A stretch of DNA of 64,000 nucleotides from Erwinia billingiae Eb661 (GCF_000196615.1 NC_014306.1:4898001-4962000), one strand, 5' to 3'; shown: positions 15,793 through 27,122, numbered from the stretch's first letter. The notes: generated by a model from the letters alone, not told the origin. Translations and numbers: made by a program.

Positions 15793-16401
15793 ATGAAAGC
15801 ATCGGTTGGTAGGCCCAGAGAATTTGATCCAAAGGACTTTCTTAACACTGCGCTGGAGTGCTTCTGGCAGAATGGATACCGGGCAACCTCGATGCCTGAC
15901 CTTATGAAGGCATCAGGCCTGGCAAGCGCCAGCATCTACAAACTTTACCCGGATAAACGGGCTATCTATCTTGCTGCACTACAGCTTTATATGGATGAAG
16001 GAACATCCAGAGGCATGAAACGTGATGCGGACTTGTCGCCAGAAGATGCATTGCGGGAAACGCTCGAATTTGTCGCCCTGTTCTCATCTGCTCCTGAAGG
16101 AGATAAAGGCTGCTTTACCATAGCCGCCGCCAGTGAACTCTTGCCGGGTGATGAAGAGGTCAAAAACAAGGTGTCTGATAAATTTAATAAGATAATTAAT
16201 CAATTAGAGACAATATTGACCAAAGGCCAGGCACAGCAGGTCTTTCGACAGGATGAAGATGCAAGAGTAATGGCCGTAAGTATTTTCATGATGCTGGAAG
16301 GGATGCGTGTGTACGCAAAAATTCAGCCTGCAATTGAAGACCTCAGAAGGAGCAACGATTTTATCGTCAGGTCGGTGCTATCAAACAAGGTATCAACATG
16401 A
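15793..16401 (+). CDS. TetR/AcrR-family transcriptional regulator
   Basis: 202 residues. The N-terminal helix-turn-helix is typical: GRPREFDPKDFLNTALECFW, then NGYRATSMPDLMKASGLASASIYKLYPDKRAIYLAAL. The ligand domain is unassigned (GDKGCFTIAAASEL resembles the Cys-containing AcrR_C-type of the YxaF/NemR-like group). The ATG follows CAGGAG. A candidate operator lies just upstream. Its stop overlaps a 60-residue ORF (ATGA). Likely targets are the nearby RidA, GST or monooxygenase genes, by inference. Confidence 0.88.
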   Translation: MKASVGRPREFDPKDFLNTALECFWQNGYRATSMPDLMKASGLASASIYKLYPDKRAIYLAALQLYMDEGTSRGMKRDADLSPEDALRETLEFVALFSSAPEGDKGCFTIAAASELLPGDEEVKNKVSDKFNKIINQLETILTKGQAQQVFRQDEDARVMAVSIFMMLEGMRVYAKIQPAIEDLRRSNDFIVRSVLSNKVST

Positions 16402-16580
16402 CAGAAGTGGGCACCATTGTTCAGCGCCATAAACGAAAACACACAATGGTGGTTCTTGAATACGAGAACGGCATCGCCCTGTGCGGCTGGATCGATAAAG
16501 GCCGGTTTTATAAAAGACGCTTTCCTGTGACTCATTTAAAGGTGTGTGCGCCGTGGTCAAATTTTTGGCCTTTTACATGA
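16398..16580 (+). CDS. Small basic hypothetical protein, coupled to the TetR gene
   Basis: 60 residues beginning in the ATGA overlap with the regulator stop. It starts TEVGTIVQRHKRKHTMVVLE and continues as short strands, like a small beta-barrel or transposase-accessory protein. No family recognised. The overlap favours a real gene, but it could be a chance ORF. Confidence 0.4.
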   Translation: MTEVGTIVQRHKRKHTMVVLEYENGIALCGWIDKGRFYKRRFPVTHLKVCAPWSNFWPFT

Positions 16581-16663
16581 AAGCGCTCAGTTGTATTCTA
16601 AAGCTGATTTTTATAATCATGCTTGAGCCGAACAGGAATCACCGCCCGGCTTTTAGCAATGAA

Positions 16664-17041
16664 TCAAAGAGCAAAAATAGCCTCAATTTCGATTGAAAGG
16701 TCAGGTGAGAAAAGGCGGCTGACTTCAACGAGTGAACTGGCAGGCAAATGATCGCCATAATGCCGGTAAAGCACTTTACGCAGATCATGGATCTCTTCAA
16801 AAGAGGTGATGAAAATAGTCACTTTGATCAGCGCTGAAAACTCGGTTCCTTCTGCGCTGATGATTTTCCTGATTTGGCCGAATATTTCTTCAGCCTGCCC
16901 TGCAATGCCCGAATGTTGAGCAGCAGTACCAAATGCAGTCAGTCCTGAAATATAGAGTGTGCCATTGTGCCGAACAGAGTGGACGTAGGGAGCCTTTACC
17001 TCGCCCAGTTCAGGATAATTCTTCCGTACCACCTTACTCAT
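16664..17041 (-). CDS. RidA-family protein
   Basis: 125 residues from the ATG at 17041, preceded by AAGGAA. RidA/YjgF features: YVHSVRHNGTLYISGLTA, QAEEIFGQIRKIISAEG, ALIKVTIFITSFEEI, then PASSLVEVSRLFSPDLSIEIEAIF. The usual Arg that binds the carboxylate of imine substrates (in PARS/T-x-V) is replaced here by Ser in PASSLVEV, so it may belong to a divergent non-deaminating subgroup. It sits next to the broken GST gene. Confidence 0.82.
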   Translation of the reverse strand: MSKVVRKNYPELGEVKAPYVHSVRHNGTLYISGLTAFGTAAQHSGIAGQAEEIFGQIRKIISAEGTEFSALIKVTIFITSFEEIHDLRKVLYRHYGDHLPASSLVEVSRLFSPDLSIEIEAIFAL

Positions 17042-17720
17042 GCAGATTTCCTTTTGAGAGTGAACAGGTGCCAATCGTATCATCTCAACGTCCGTTTATA
17101 GCTCATAACTTGCTAGGTCAAACGAGTAACGTTAAGCGCGCAACTCTTCATATGAGACCATGACATGCTCCCGAAAAGCAGGCCTCACGGCGATATTTTC
17201 ATAATACGCACGTAATCTGGGTAAAGACTTACGGACGACATCTATATCGTAATAACGGTATAGCACGTGACCAAACTGGATGTCGGCCAGAGAAAAATCA
17301 TCTCCCGCCAGAAAGCGGTGTTTTTCGAACTGCGCCTCTGCGACCGAGAGGTAGTTTTCTAACTTCACCATCGCTTCAGCTATAGCTTGTTCGTCTCGGT
17401 TTCCTGTGGTGTACGTACAACACGCCAGAACACAGGAAGATTAAATGCTGTCGCAACATTAATTTTTGACCATTCAGCCCATTTATCTATATTCGCTTTT
17501 TGTATCTCATCCGAAGGCCAGAAGCTTTCAGCACCATAGCGATTAGCCAGATAGCGAAGAATGGCTCCCGTCTCCCATAGGGGTGGAGCGGTACCATCCT
17601 GCAGAACCGGAACAGTCCTGTTTGGATTAAGTGAATAGTAAAAATCAGTCTCAGTCCCTTTATACTTATGTCCTATGTCGTGCCTGACGTAAGGCAATTC
17701 CATTTCTCCAATTGTAGCGG

Positions 17721-18895
<1,175 letters not shown>

Positions 18896-19275
18896 AATGT
18901 CACCTGTTTTGACTATGAGGTGATGATATCACCTCTATTCAGGTGGCCAAATTCAGTGTGCCACTACAAATGCACCACATCAAAGCCTGAACATTCGAAG
19001 ACGTCTTGCGACCCCATACCGTTAGCATCTGGACTCCTTTTGGCGTGACATTCAAGCCAGGTTACCACAAGGGTCCTTGAGCCTATTGAACAATTATTAA
19101 TATAGGGCTTTGGTATTGTTGGGGCTTAGAGCAGAACAAGCCCAATTTCATATGCATTAGTTTTAGCGACTCAATGATTACGATATATAGGCAGGACCGT
19201 GTTGGTTTAGTTATGTTGCACTGCAAGACGCAATGAAGGCATGATATCGCTTCACAGGAAATGAAGGGCAAGGTA

Positions 19276-19764
19276 ATGGATAAGGACACGTTAGTTACGC
19301 TACTAAAATATAAACTGTGGGCGGATACAGCTACCCTCCAGTCGATACAGGAAACCGATGATTCAATCCATCCCGAGAAGCATCATCTGATGCTGAGGTT
19401 GATGAATCATATCTACGTAGTAGACAGAATTTTCCAGGCTAACATGACCAGCCAGCAACACGGATATACTGCCCTCAACACGCCAGAAACGCCATCAGTT
19501 GAAGAATTGCGAGTGAATATGCGCGAATGTACCGAGTGGTATATCGAGCGCGTGAGCGCCATGCAAGATGCCGATTTGGCTGAAGTTATCAGATTCCAGT
19601 TTGTCGATGGCGGTAAAGGTGAAATGAAGTCACTCGACATGATCAACCACGTGCTTTTCCATGGGACCTATCATCGCGGCGCTGTCGGATGGCTCATTTC
19701 CGAGTGCGGAGGCATTCCCCCCAAAGACGTGGTAACGGTTTTTCTTCGGGATCATAATCACTAA
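19276..19764 (+). CDS. DinB-family protein
   Basis: 162 residues from the ATG at 19276. A four-helix DinB fold with the metal-ligand histidines in place: LRLMNHIYVVDRIF (first His) and MINHVLFHGTYHRGAVGW (two His). Members include metal-dependent thiol transferases and stress proteins. It is followed 13 bases later by a monooxygenase-like gene with its own strong ribosome-binding site. Confidence 0.82.
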   Translation: MDKDTLVTLLKYKLWADTATLQSIQETDDSIHPEKHHLMLRLMNHIYVVDRIFQANMTSQQHGYTALNTPETPSVEELRVNMRECTEWYIERVSAMQDADLAEVIRFQFVDGGKGEMKSLDMINHVLFHGTYHRGAVGWLISECGGIPPKDVVTVFLRDHNH

Positions 19765-19777
19765 AAGGAGAAAGTTG

Positions 19778-20089
19778 ATGATTGTCCGGACATGGCACGG
19801 TTGCGTTCCGCTTAAACATGCAGAGGGCTTTGCTAAGCATCTCGATAAAACAGGCGTGGCGCATTCAAGGAGTGTCGAGGGAAATAAGGGCGCATTCGTG
19901 CGAAGAGAAACGCAGGCCGGTTGGGAGCATTTTTTCCTTGCCACCTGGTGGCAGGACCTTAGCTCCGTGAAAGCCTTTGCGGGTGAAAATTATCAGGTGG
20001 CAGTGACATGCCCTGATGACGAGGCGTTCGAATTGCTTTCCGATCCCTATGTGTTCCAGCATGAGGTTGAGGCTATCTCACCGCTTTAA
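19778..20089 (+). CDS. Antibiotic biosynthesis monooxygenase (ABM)-like protein
   Basis: 103 residues from the ATG at 19778 behind AAAGGAG. It has the dimeric ferredoxin-like ABM pattern (IVRTWHGCVPLKHAEGFAKH, GWEHFFLATWWQDLSSVKAF, PYVFQHEVEAI). Such small proteins oxidise quinols or act as stress proteins; nothing more can be said. Probable operon with the DinB gene. Confidence 0.7.
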   Translation: MIVRTWHGCVPLKHAEGFAKHLDKTGVAHSRSVEGNKGAFVRRETQAGWEHFFLATWWQDLSSVKAFAGENYQVAVTCPDDEAFELLSDPYVFQHEVEAISPL

Positions 20090-20281
20090 GTGCAATTTTG
20101 GGTGACGTTATCAATCATCCGGATTGGAGAGTTCAGTACTTGCGCTGGCGTTATGCAAAATCGTTATTTCTTGCATAAGCAGTAAGCTTTATGAACCTAA
20201 TGTCTGCCAGGAGCGAGAAGCTAAGCATAAAGCGGTATATGAGGCAGCTCAGCAACAAAATTAGAATAGGATGTGGTTCCA

Positions 20282-20488
20282 ATGAAAGTGAACAATTGCC
20301 AGACTTGTGACCAGCCAATGAGTGCCGCATCAGAAACACTGAATCTTGATTGTGGTGGCGATTGTTCAAGTTGCATGGCTTGGCATGGTGATCCAGACGC
20401 TATCGAGGCTGTTGAAAGACTTACGGGTGAGAAGGTTGATAGCCGTGGGCGTACACATCATTCTTTTAATGTTAAAGGTCAGTTATGA
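20282..20488 (+). CDS. Small zinc-ribbon-like cysteine protein
   Basis: 68 residues. Two CxxC pairs (NCQTCDQP; GDCSSCMAW) plus a Cys between suggest zinc binding; the C-terminal half is helical (DAIEAVERLTGEKVDS). No ribosome-binding site stands out except a weak AGGATG upstream. No family recognised. Confidence 0.5.
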   Translation: MKVNNCQTCDQPMSAASETLNLDCGGDCSSCMAWHGDPDAIEAVERLTGEKVDSRGRTHHSFNVKGQL

Positions 20489-20603
20489 GCGAGGAGCGGA
20501 AGTCCGCAATCGTTCTCACAGATGTTGGCGGATAAACCCATAGCAAATAATATATATTATCGCTTAATTGGCCACAGACATACCAATGTATGTGTGTGAA
20601 TGG

Positions 20604-21611
20604 TCAGTTTCGTTTTTCTAAGTCGGCTAATGCATATCTTCCGCGTTCTGCTACTGATGGCGACCTATCAGAAGCCAATATATTTGCCAGATTGAATGCT
20701 TCATCACCGATGTTATTCAATTCTTTTATGAGCATTTCGCCAGCTATACGCCGAACCATTGGCGAACGGTCGGTTGTTGCCATTCTCAAAGTATCAATAA
20801 AGGGGCGAGTTGTAGGTATTATTCGTTCTTTTAAAGCAGGGATGCGTCGCTGTATGCCGTATATTTTATCGATCCAGTGCCATGTCAGCCCTTCAGCCCA
20901 AACAAATTTACTTTCAAACTGACAACGATACGCTTTGGCTCGCAGGGAGGGTTGAATTGATTTTTCTGAAATCTCATCTAAAAATTTATCCAGAGCTGTT
21001 GTGCGCCCTGCCTGTGAAAATATAGTAGCAACAGGCCCTGAAGAGGATGTTAGAAGCCGTTTTTTTAAAGCATTAATTACTTTCTCCATCATTACCACTT
21101 TCATGAGGACCTCTTTCTCGATATCTTCCATTCTCCCCCAAGAATCCCAGTAGGGAAGAGTTATAAATAAAACATCAACAATAAATTCAGGGTCAGATTC
21201 TTCAGCAACAAATGGCAAAGCATCACGCGCTGCAGCTCTTACCTGCGGAACCCAGTCATTTAGCCTCCGAACAACTAAAGCTAATAAAAAACCATTTGGT
21301 GCACCACCAGATAGTGTCCTTAGCGCTCTTTCGCGTCTGAAACCATCAGCGCTACATATGTCCATCCATCTGAGTGTTCCAACTTGCTGGAAATCATTAT
21401 CACTTTGCTTCTGACTATACTGTCGAAGTGAAAAGAAAATCTCTGCTCGAATTAATCTTTCCCATTCATCGAGGCCTTTTAAGGATAGCTTTGAGGTGGC
21501 ATTGATGAATTTTGATATGTCAGGTCTTATTCTTTGATATAGGATATCGAAAGTGAGTGATTTTTTAATAGATGCAATGATTTCTTGCCGAAGGCTATCC
21601 TGCTGCAACAT
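20604..21611 (-). CDS. HEAT-repeat protein
   Basis: 335 residues, all-helical. Repeats of the HEAT/PBS-lyase type are visible at WVPQVRAAARDALPF and again at RSPMVRRIAGEMLIKEL and RSPSVAERGRYALADL. No enzymatic motif or signal. Such scaffolds bind proteins or nucleic acids. In an accessory block it could be an orphan immunity or partner protein, but no toxin is next to it. Confidence 0.65.
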   Translation of the reverse strand: MLQQDSLRQEIIASIKKSLTFDILYQRIRPDISKFINATSKLSLKGLDEWERLIRAEIFFSLRQYSQKQSDNDFQQVGTLRWMDICSADGFRRERALRTLSGGAPNGFLLALVVRRLNDWVPQVRAAARDALPFVAEESDPEFIVDVLFITLPYWDSWGRMEDIEKEVLMKVVMMEKVINALKKRLLTSSSGPVATIFSQAGRTTALDKFLDEISEKSIQPSLRAKAYRCQFESKFVWAEGLTWHWIDKIYGIQRRIPALKERIIPTTRPFIDTLRMATTDRSPMVRRIAGEMLIKELNNIGDEAFNLANILASDRSPSVAERGRYALADLEKRN

Positions 21612-21858
21612 GAGACAACTTCCTTTATAAAATTTTATAGGCTTACATTTCTTTTAAAGTGACAAAGAGCTAAAGTCAAGAGTCATTTATCTATCAGATT
21701 TTTATTTATATAAGGTTCCCCCGAGTTAAAGGTGACGAAATGCGCAAATAATAGACTACACAAGAAAAGTCAGTCTTGAGCTTAAAGACAATGCGTCCGC
21801 TTTTGGCACATTGCAGACTGCCCCCCTTACTAAAACCCGGAAATGATCAGCCCCACCT

Positions 21859-22878
21859 TCAACCCAAATTCTCACACGTCACAATCTTCAAATCGACCTT
21901 CCCGTCCTCATACAGTGCAGGTTGATACCCGGTTTCCAGATGACTCAACAGCAGCTCGATCGAAAGGCGCGCATGCTGATGGGCATTTTGGTCGAGGGTG
22001 AAATCCACCGCATCCTCCTGCAGCATGGCTTTGGTGATGCTGTACAGCTCATGGGTGATAAAGGCGCATACGCCCAGCCGCTGGTGCTTTTGCAGGATAT
22101 CCCGCACTTCGGTATTGCCCACGCCGGTGTTGTAAACGCCGGCCACGTCATTTGACAGTGAGAGCGTCGAATCCAGCAGCGAGCGGATGGTGTCTCGCTG
22201 ATCCTGACCGGCCAACGCTTCCCGCAGTTTCACCTGCGGCGCGTGGGCAGCCATCGCATCGCGAAACCCTTCAATGCGCTGGCGGTGGGCGCGATAATCG
22301 ATGCGCCCGCTGACCATAATCACATCGCCAGTGGTATCGATCGTTTTGCTCATCAGCAGTCCTGCGGTGCGGCCTGCCTGATACTGATTAATGCCGACGT
22401 GGCAAAGCCGTTGCGCATCCGGAATATCCGTCACGAAGGTCACCACCGGAATGCCGTTGGCATGACAGTGCGCCAGCGCATCGTGGATCATGGGATAGTC
22501 ATGACCAAACACGATCAGGCCGTCGCGTTTCTCACTGCTGGCAATTATGCGTTGCGCCAGAATTTCCGGCTGCGATTCCGGGATAAAGGTGCGATGCAGC
22601 GTTAAGCGCTGATAACCCAAATGGTTGGCGACGGCACTCAGATCGTTATTCAGCCGCTGAAAAAACGACGAGGGATTGCTGCTGAGAAACGCTTCGATCT
22701 GCCACGGCTGCTTATGCTCTTCCGGCAGATAGCGCTTCAGCCCCGCTTCGCGCGCGGCATGCAGCACTTTTCGCACCGTCTCGGGAGAAACGCCGCCGCG
22801 ATCGTTGAGTACCCGGTCTACCGTGGCCACGCCCACACCGGCCATTTTCGCCAGCATTTGCAGGGTTAACTTTTTCAT
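21859..22878 (-). CDS. LacI-family transcriptional regulator
   Basis: 339 residues. LacI HTH (LTLQMLAKMAGVGVATVDRVLNDRGGVSPETV) followed by a periplasmic-binding-protein-like sensor domain (DGLIVFGHDYPMIHDALAHC, GDVIMVSGRIDYRAHRQRIE, GVYNTGVGNTEV). The hinge Leu segment is present. It is divergent from the gluconate dehydrogenase operon, a natural target, so its effector is probably a sugar acid or related compound. A decayed copy of its tail lies at 15.5 kb. Confidence 0.87.
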   Translation of the reverse strand: MKKLTLQMLAKMAGVGVATVDRVLNDRGGVSPETVRKVLHAAREAGLKRYLPEEHKQPWQIEAFLSSNPSSFFQRLNNDLSAVANHLGYQRLTLHRTFIPESQPEILAQRIIASSEKRDGLIVFGHDYPMIHDALAHCHANGIPVVTFVTDIPDAQRLCHVGINQYQAGRTAGLLMSKTIDTTGDVIMVSGRIDYRAHRQRIEGFRDAMAAHAPQVKLREALAGQDQRDTIRSLLDSTLSLSNDVAGVYNTGVGNTEVRDILQKHQRLGVCAFITHELYSITKAMLQEDAVDFTLDQNAHQHARLSIELLLSHLETGYQPALYEDGKVDLKIVTCENLG

Positions 22879-23266
22879 TTTTACTCCCGGAAACCCGGTA
22901 AAAATCCTGACGAAAACATGCCGCGTTCACTTTCTGCATCACAGCGAAAAACAGGGCGATAGGTTGGATGAAATTCTTTGCCGACGCGTCACAATTTGAG
23001 CGATTGCAGGCAGGACACCTGTTTGTCCGGCGCAAAAAAGCAGCAGGCCGGAGGCAATGATGTAAAACCATCAACGAAAATCTTGGTCGCGATCACGCTA
23101 CGAATTATTATCCCCCCAAGTTTGTTAATGCTTTATTAAACACTTTATTTACATGTGAAGTAAATATCTCTGATTTGATATTTAAAATTATCTAAATATC
23201 ACGAATTTCTATTCCAAAATTAAAATAATAATTCCGCAATGTGATCAATTAACCGGCAGGGAATCT
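22879..23266. other. Divergent control region, LacI gene / gluconate dehydrogenase operon
   Basis: 388 bases, very AT-rich near 23100-23240. It should hold both promoters and the LacI operator. I did not find a convincing symmetrical operator by eye. A GGCAGGGAAT ribosome-binding site precedes the operon start. Confidence 0.45.
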
Positions 23267-23983
23267 ATGAAACGCAGAGAGTTTCTCACCTCAATGGCAG
23301 CATTGGGTGTGGCTACGTCATTGCCTGGCGCTCAGGCTGAAGTCGTCACCGGTGGCCAGCCCTGGCAACCAGGAAAAGTAAATACCCCTCCCACTCCGCC
23401 ACGCACCGGCGGCTTACAGTTTCTGACCCAACATGAGTCTGACACCATGGGCATCATTGCTGAGCACTTTATCCCGGCGGATGAATCCAGCCTCAGTGGT
23501 AAAGACGCGGGCTGTGCCACCTTTATCGACCGTCAGCTGGCGGGCGATTATGGCAAGGCTGTTGCCGTCTACCGCCTCGGACGCTTTGTGAAAGGCACGC
23601 CTGAGCAGGGCCAGCAATCGTTGCTGACGCCTGCGGAGCGTTACCGCCAGGGCCTGACCGCGCTGGATCAGGCTACCCGCAAAGCCTACGGCAAACCCTT
23701 TATTGAACTGGATGAGCCTCGCCGTGAGCAGATCCTGCATGCGATGGAAGCCGGTAAATTCGATTTAGGTGCCGACGTGGACACCAAAGTCTTTTTCGAG
23801 CTGCTGCTGCAAAACGTCCGTGAAGGTTTTCTCTCCGACCCGATATACGGTGGAAATAAAGAGATGACCAGCTGGAAAATGCTGGGCTTCCCTGGAGCAC
23901 GTTATGACTTCCGCGATCTGCTGAGTAAAAAAGGGCAGAAGCTGAATATCATCCCCACCAGTCTGATTGATAACACCCTGTAA
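23267..23983 (+). CDS. Gluconate 2-dehydrogenase subunit 3 (gamma)
   Basis: 238 residues. The N-terminus MKRREFLTSMAALGVATSL is a twin-arginine signal, cut near AQA|EV. The remainder is the gluconate-2-dehydrogenase subunit 3 family (FLTQHESDTMGIIAEHFIPA, GCATFIDRQLAGDYG, GFLSDPIYGGN). The folded subunit is exported with the FAD subunit, which lacks its own signal. First gene of a three-gene operon. Confidence 0.92.
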   Translation: MKRREFLTSMAALGVATSLPGAQAEVVTGGQPWQPGKVNTPPTPPRTGGLQFLTQHESDTMGIIAEHFIPADESSLSGKDAGCATFIDRQLAGDYGKAVAVYRLGRFVKGTPEQGQQSLLTPAERYRQGLTALDQATRKAYGKPFIELDEPRREQILHAMEAGKFDLGADVDTKVFFELLLQNVREGFLSDPIYGGNKEMTSWKMLGFPGARYDFRDLLSKKGQKLNIIPTSLIDNTL

Positions 23984-24020
23984 ATACTGGCTGTTATATT
24001 TATGTAGAGAGCAAAGTCTT

Positions 24021-25793
24021 ATGAATAACGTGCGTCCGAAAGCTGATGTCGTCATTGTCGGCCTGGGATGGTGTGGCTCTTTGATTGCCGAAGAGTTGAC
24101 CCGTGCCGGCCTGAATGTTGTTGCCGTTGAGCGCGGTCCGTGGTTTGAAACCGCCACGGATTTCCCCCCGTCGATTGATACCGATGAACTGCGCTGGGAT
24201 ACCCGCCGCAGCATGCTGCTGCCGCCCGCAGTGGAAACCACCACCTTCCGCAATAACATCACCCAACAGGCGCTACCCAGCCGCGACTGGAACCTGAATG
24301 AGCTGGGTTATAACGTCGGCGGCTCCGGTACCCACTGGGCCGGCATGGCATGGCGTTTCACCCCGTTCGATTTGCAGCCGTACACCCAGACCGTTGAGCG
24401 CTACGGCAAAAAGCAGATCGCCAAAGGGCTGATCCTGCAGGACTGGGGCGTGACCTATGACGAGCTGGAACCGTTTTACGATCGCTTCGAAAAAATCGCC
24501 GGCGTGTCGGGCAAAGCGGGCAAGCTGAACGGCGAAGTGATCCCGGACGGCAACCCGTTTGAAGGCAACCGCAGCAGTGAATATCCGCTGCCGCCGCTGG
24601 AAGGCATGCGTCTGACCGATCTGTTCCGCGATGCGGCAAAATCCCTCGGCCAGCACCCGTTTATGGTCCCGGCGGGCCAGGCGTCCCGCGCCTACGTCAA
24701 CCCGCTTGGCGTGCGTATGGGGCCGTGCACCTACTGCGGTTACTGCCTGTATTACGGCTGCGGTAACTTCTCCAAATCCAGCCCGAACGCCTGCGTGATC
24801 CCGGCGCTGATGCAGCGTGAGAACTTCACGGTGCTGACCGATTCCGCCGTGGTGAAGGTCAATAAAGCCGACGACGGCAAGACCGCCACCGGCGTGACCT
24901 ATCTGGATCGCAATAAAAAAGCGTGGTTCCAGCCTGCGGATATCGTGATCCTTTCGGCATTCCAGATGCAGAACGTGCGTCTGCTGCTGCTTTCCAAAAT
25001 CGGCGTGCCTTACGATCCGGTCAGCAAGAAAGGCGTGGTGGGCCGCGCCTACAGCTTCCAGACCGTGGCCGGTGCCACCCTGTTCTTTGAAGACGAAAAC
25101 CTCAACCAGTTTATTGGTGCCGGCGCGCTTTCGCAGCAGGTGGATGACTTCAACGGCGATAACTTCGATCACACCAACCTCGGCTTTATCGGCGGAGCCG
25201 GCATTCTGGTGGTGGCGCGCGGTGCGCGTCCGATTGGCAATGCCGACGCGCTGCCGCCAGGCACGCCGCGCTGGGGCAAAGAGTGGAAAAAAGCCTATAC
25301 CCATGCGTTCCAGAACGGCACCTTTATCTTCGGCCAGGGCACCAGCTATTCCCATGAGGATTACTACCTCGACCTGGACCCGGAATACAAAGATGACAAC
25401 GGCAATCCGCTGCTGCGCGTAACCTTCGATTACAACGAAAACGACCGACTTGCGGCGAAGTTTATCGAAGAGAAAAGCGTGGAAATCGGTAAGGCAATGG
25501 GCGCCAAAATCGTCAACGGCACCAACTCCGCCTCGGGCCACTATTCGCCCTATAACTTTGCCAGTGACCACACCATCGGCGGCGCCGTGATGGGGACCGA
25601 CCCACAGACCAGCGTGCTCAACCGCTATCAGCAAAGCTGGGACATGCATAACCTGTTTGTCCTTGGCGCTTCATCGTTCCCCAATAATGCCGGCTACAAC
25701 CCAACCGGCACCATCGGCGCACTCAGCCTGTGGACGGCAAAAGCCATTATTGAGCAATACGTGAAAAACCCCGGCCCACTGGTGAAGGTGTGA
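24021..25793 (+). CDS. Gluconate 2-dehydrogenase, FAD-binding GMC subunit
   Basis: 590 residues from the ATG at 24021. FAD-binding ADVVIVGLGWCGSLIAEELT at the start, GGSGTHWAGMAWR, a Cys-rich segment CTYCGYCLYYGCGN that may bind an iron-sulfur cluster as in related dehydrogenases, and the GMC C-terminal active-site region (GASSFPNNAGYNPTGTIGAL). It oxidises D-gluconate (or a related aldonate) to the 2-keto acid in the periplasm and passes electrons to the cytochrome c subunit encoded one base downstream of its stop. Confidence 0.92.
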   Translation: MNNVRPKADVVIVGLGWCGSLIAEELTRAGLNVVAVERGPWFETATDFPPSIDTDELRWDTRRSMLLPPAVETTTFRNNITQQALPSRDWNLNELGYNVGGSGTHWAGMAWRFTPFDLQPYTQTVERYGKKQIAKGLILQDWGVTYDELEPFYDRFEKIAGVSGKAGKLNGEVIPDGNPFEGNRSSEYPLPPLEGMRLTDLFRDAAKSLGQHPFMVPAGQASRAYVNPLGVRMGPCTYCGYCLYYGCGNFSKSSPNACVIPALMQRENFTVLTDSAVVKVNKADDGKTATGVTYLDRNKKAWFQPADIVILSAFQMQNVRLLLLSKIGVPYDPVSKKGVVGRAYSFQTVAGATLFFEDENLNQFIGAGALSQQVDDFNGDNFDHTNLGFIGGAGILVVARGARPIGNADALPPGTPRWGKEWKKAYTHAFQNGTFIFGQGTSYSHEDYYLDLDPEYKDDNGNPLLRVTFDYNENDRLAAKFIEEKSVEIGKAMGAKIVNGTNSASGHYSPYNFASDHTIGGAVMGTDPQTSVLNRYQQSWDMHNLFVLGASSFPNNAGYNPTGTIGALSLWTAKAIIEQYVKNPGPLVKV

Positions 25794-25794
25794 C

Positions 25795-27105
25795 ATGAAA
25801 AAGACCAAAATTTTGGGCGGCGTGGCGCTGATTGCCGTCGCCGTGGCCGCGGGGTTGCTGTGGCAAAATGGCACTACCCGCGCGGATGACGTTGCGGATA
25901 ACACCCTCCTCACCAGCCAGCCGCCGGGAGCGGAGGATGCCGCCGCCGTGGCGCGCGGGAAGTACATTGCCATCGCCGGCGACTGTGTGGCCTGCCATAC
26001 CGCGCCGGAGAGCAAAGATGCCTTTGCCGGCGGCTATTCGATCAGCACGCCGTTTGGCGGCATCGTTGCCAGCAATATTACGCCTGATACGGAAACCGGA
26101 ATTGGCAGCTGGACCGAGCGTGATTTCTATCGCGCGGTGCGTCACGGCAAGGGCAAAGACGGCGAAAACCTCTATCCAGCGATGCCGTATAACGCCTACG
26201 TGAAAACCAGCGACAAGGACATGCACGACCTGTGGATGTATATGCGCTCGGTGAAGCCGGTGAATTATCACGCTCCGGAGACCCACCTCGGCTTCCCGTA
26301 CAATATCCGTCTGGCGATGATGGGCTGGAACCTGTTGTTCTTTAAAAACAGCGGATACGAGCCGGACACATCCAAATCCGCCGAATGGAATCGCGGTGCC
26401 TATCTGGTGGAAGGTCTGGAGCACTGTAGCGCCTGCCATACGCCGAAAAATCTGCTGGGCGGCGACACCGGAGCCTATCTGCAGGGCAGTAACCTGGCGG
26501 AATGGCATGCGCCGGATATCACCCCGAACCGCTATACCGGCGTCGGCAGCTGGAGCGATCAGCAACTTGTCGACTACCTGAAAACCGGCAGCAACCATGT
26601 GGCGGTGGCGTCCGGGCCGATGGCAGAAGCGGTGACCAACTCGACCCAGCATCTGACCGATGCGGATCTACGCGCGATTGCGGTCTACCTGAAATCGCAG
26701 CCGGACTCGGGGACCAAAGCCCCACAACCGCTGGCGGCCGATTCGGCGCAGATGAAAATGGGAGCCAACGTCTATTCCGCCAACTGCAGCGCCTGTCATA
26801 ACAGTGATGGCAAGGGTATCCCGCAGCTTGCGGCCGGACTGGCGAACAATCCGGGGCTGATGGCGGACGATGCGTCGTCGATTATTACCACTATCCTGCA
26901 GGGTGGCCGGGGTGCGGTGACGCAGTCCAACCCAACCAGCGGTGCGATGCCGTCGTTTGCCTGGAAACTGTCTGATGAACAGGTCGCGGCTGCCGCAACC
27001 TATCTGCGTAACAGCTGGGGCAATGCCGCGCCGGCCGTAACGGCCGATGATGTGGCGAAAAACCGGGCGTTGATAAACATGCCCGCGCAGATGCCAGAAA
27101 AGTAG
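25795..27105 (+). CDS. Gluconate 2-dehydrogenase, tri-heme cytochrome c subunit
   Basis: 436 residues with an N-terminal hydrophobic anchor and three CxxCH heme sites: CVACH 64-68, CSACH 211-215, CSACH 331-335. Matching Met ligands lie downstream of each. It is the membrane-bound electron acceptor of the complex and feeds ubiquinone. Start is one base after the stop of the GMC gene. A strong terminator follows. Confidence 0.93.
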   Translation: MKKTKILGGVALIAVAVAAGLLWQNGTTRADDVADNTLLTSQPPGAEDAAAVARGKYIAIAGDCVACHTAPESKDAFAGGYSISTPFGGIVASNITPDTETGIGSWTERDFYRAVRHGKGKDGENLYPAMPYNAYVKTSDKDMHDLWMYMRSVKPVNYHAPETHLGFPYNIRLAMMGWNLLFFKNSGYEPDTSKSAEWNRGAYLVEGLEHCSACHTPKNLLGGDTGAYLQGSNLAEWHAPDITPNRYTGVGSWSDQQLVDYLKTGSNHVAVASGPMAEAVTNSTQHLTDADLRAIAVYLKSQPDSGTKAPQPLAADSAQMKMGANVYSANCSACHNSDGKGIPQLAAGLANNPGLMADDASSIITTILQGGRGAVTQSNPTSGAMPSFAWKLSDEQVAAAATYLRNSWGNAAPAVTADDVAKNRALINMPAQMPEK

Positions 27106-27122
27106 GGGATTGAATTGCGATG

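Noticed and set aside
18969..19060. Sequence right of the IS taken as plain intergenic DNA
   Set aside because: Reading it on the minus strand gives the missing GST N-terminus with start codon and ribosome-binding site, so it belongs to the broken gene.
24273..25649. A 458-codon open frame opposite the GMC subunit gene
   Set aside because: Antisense to a certain gene; the translation is His/Arg-rich shadow sequence.
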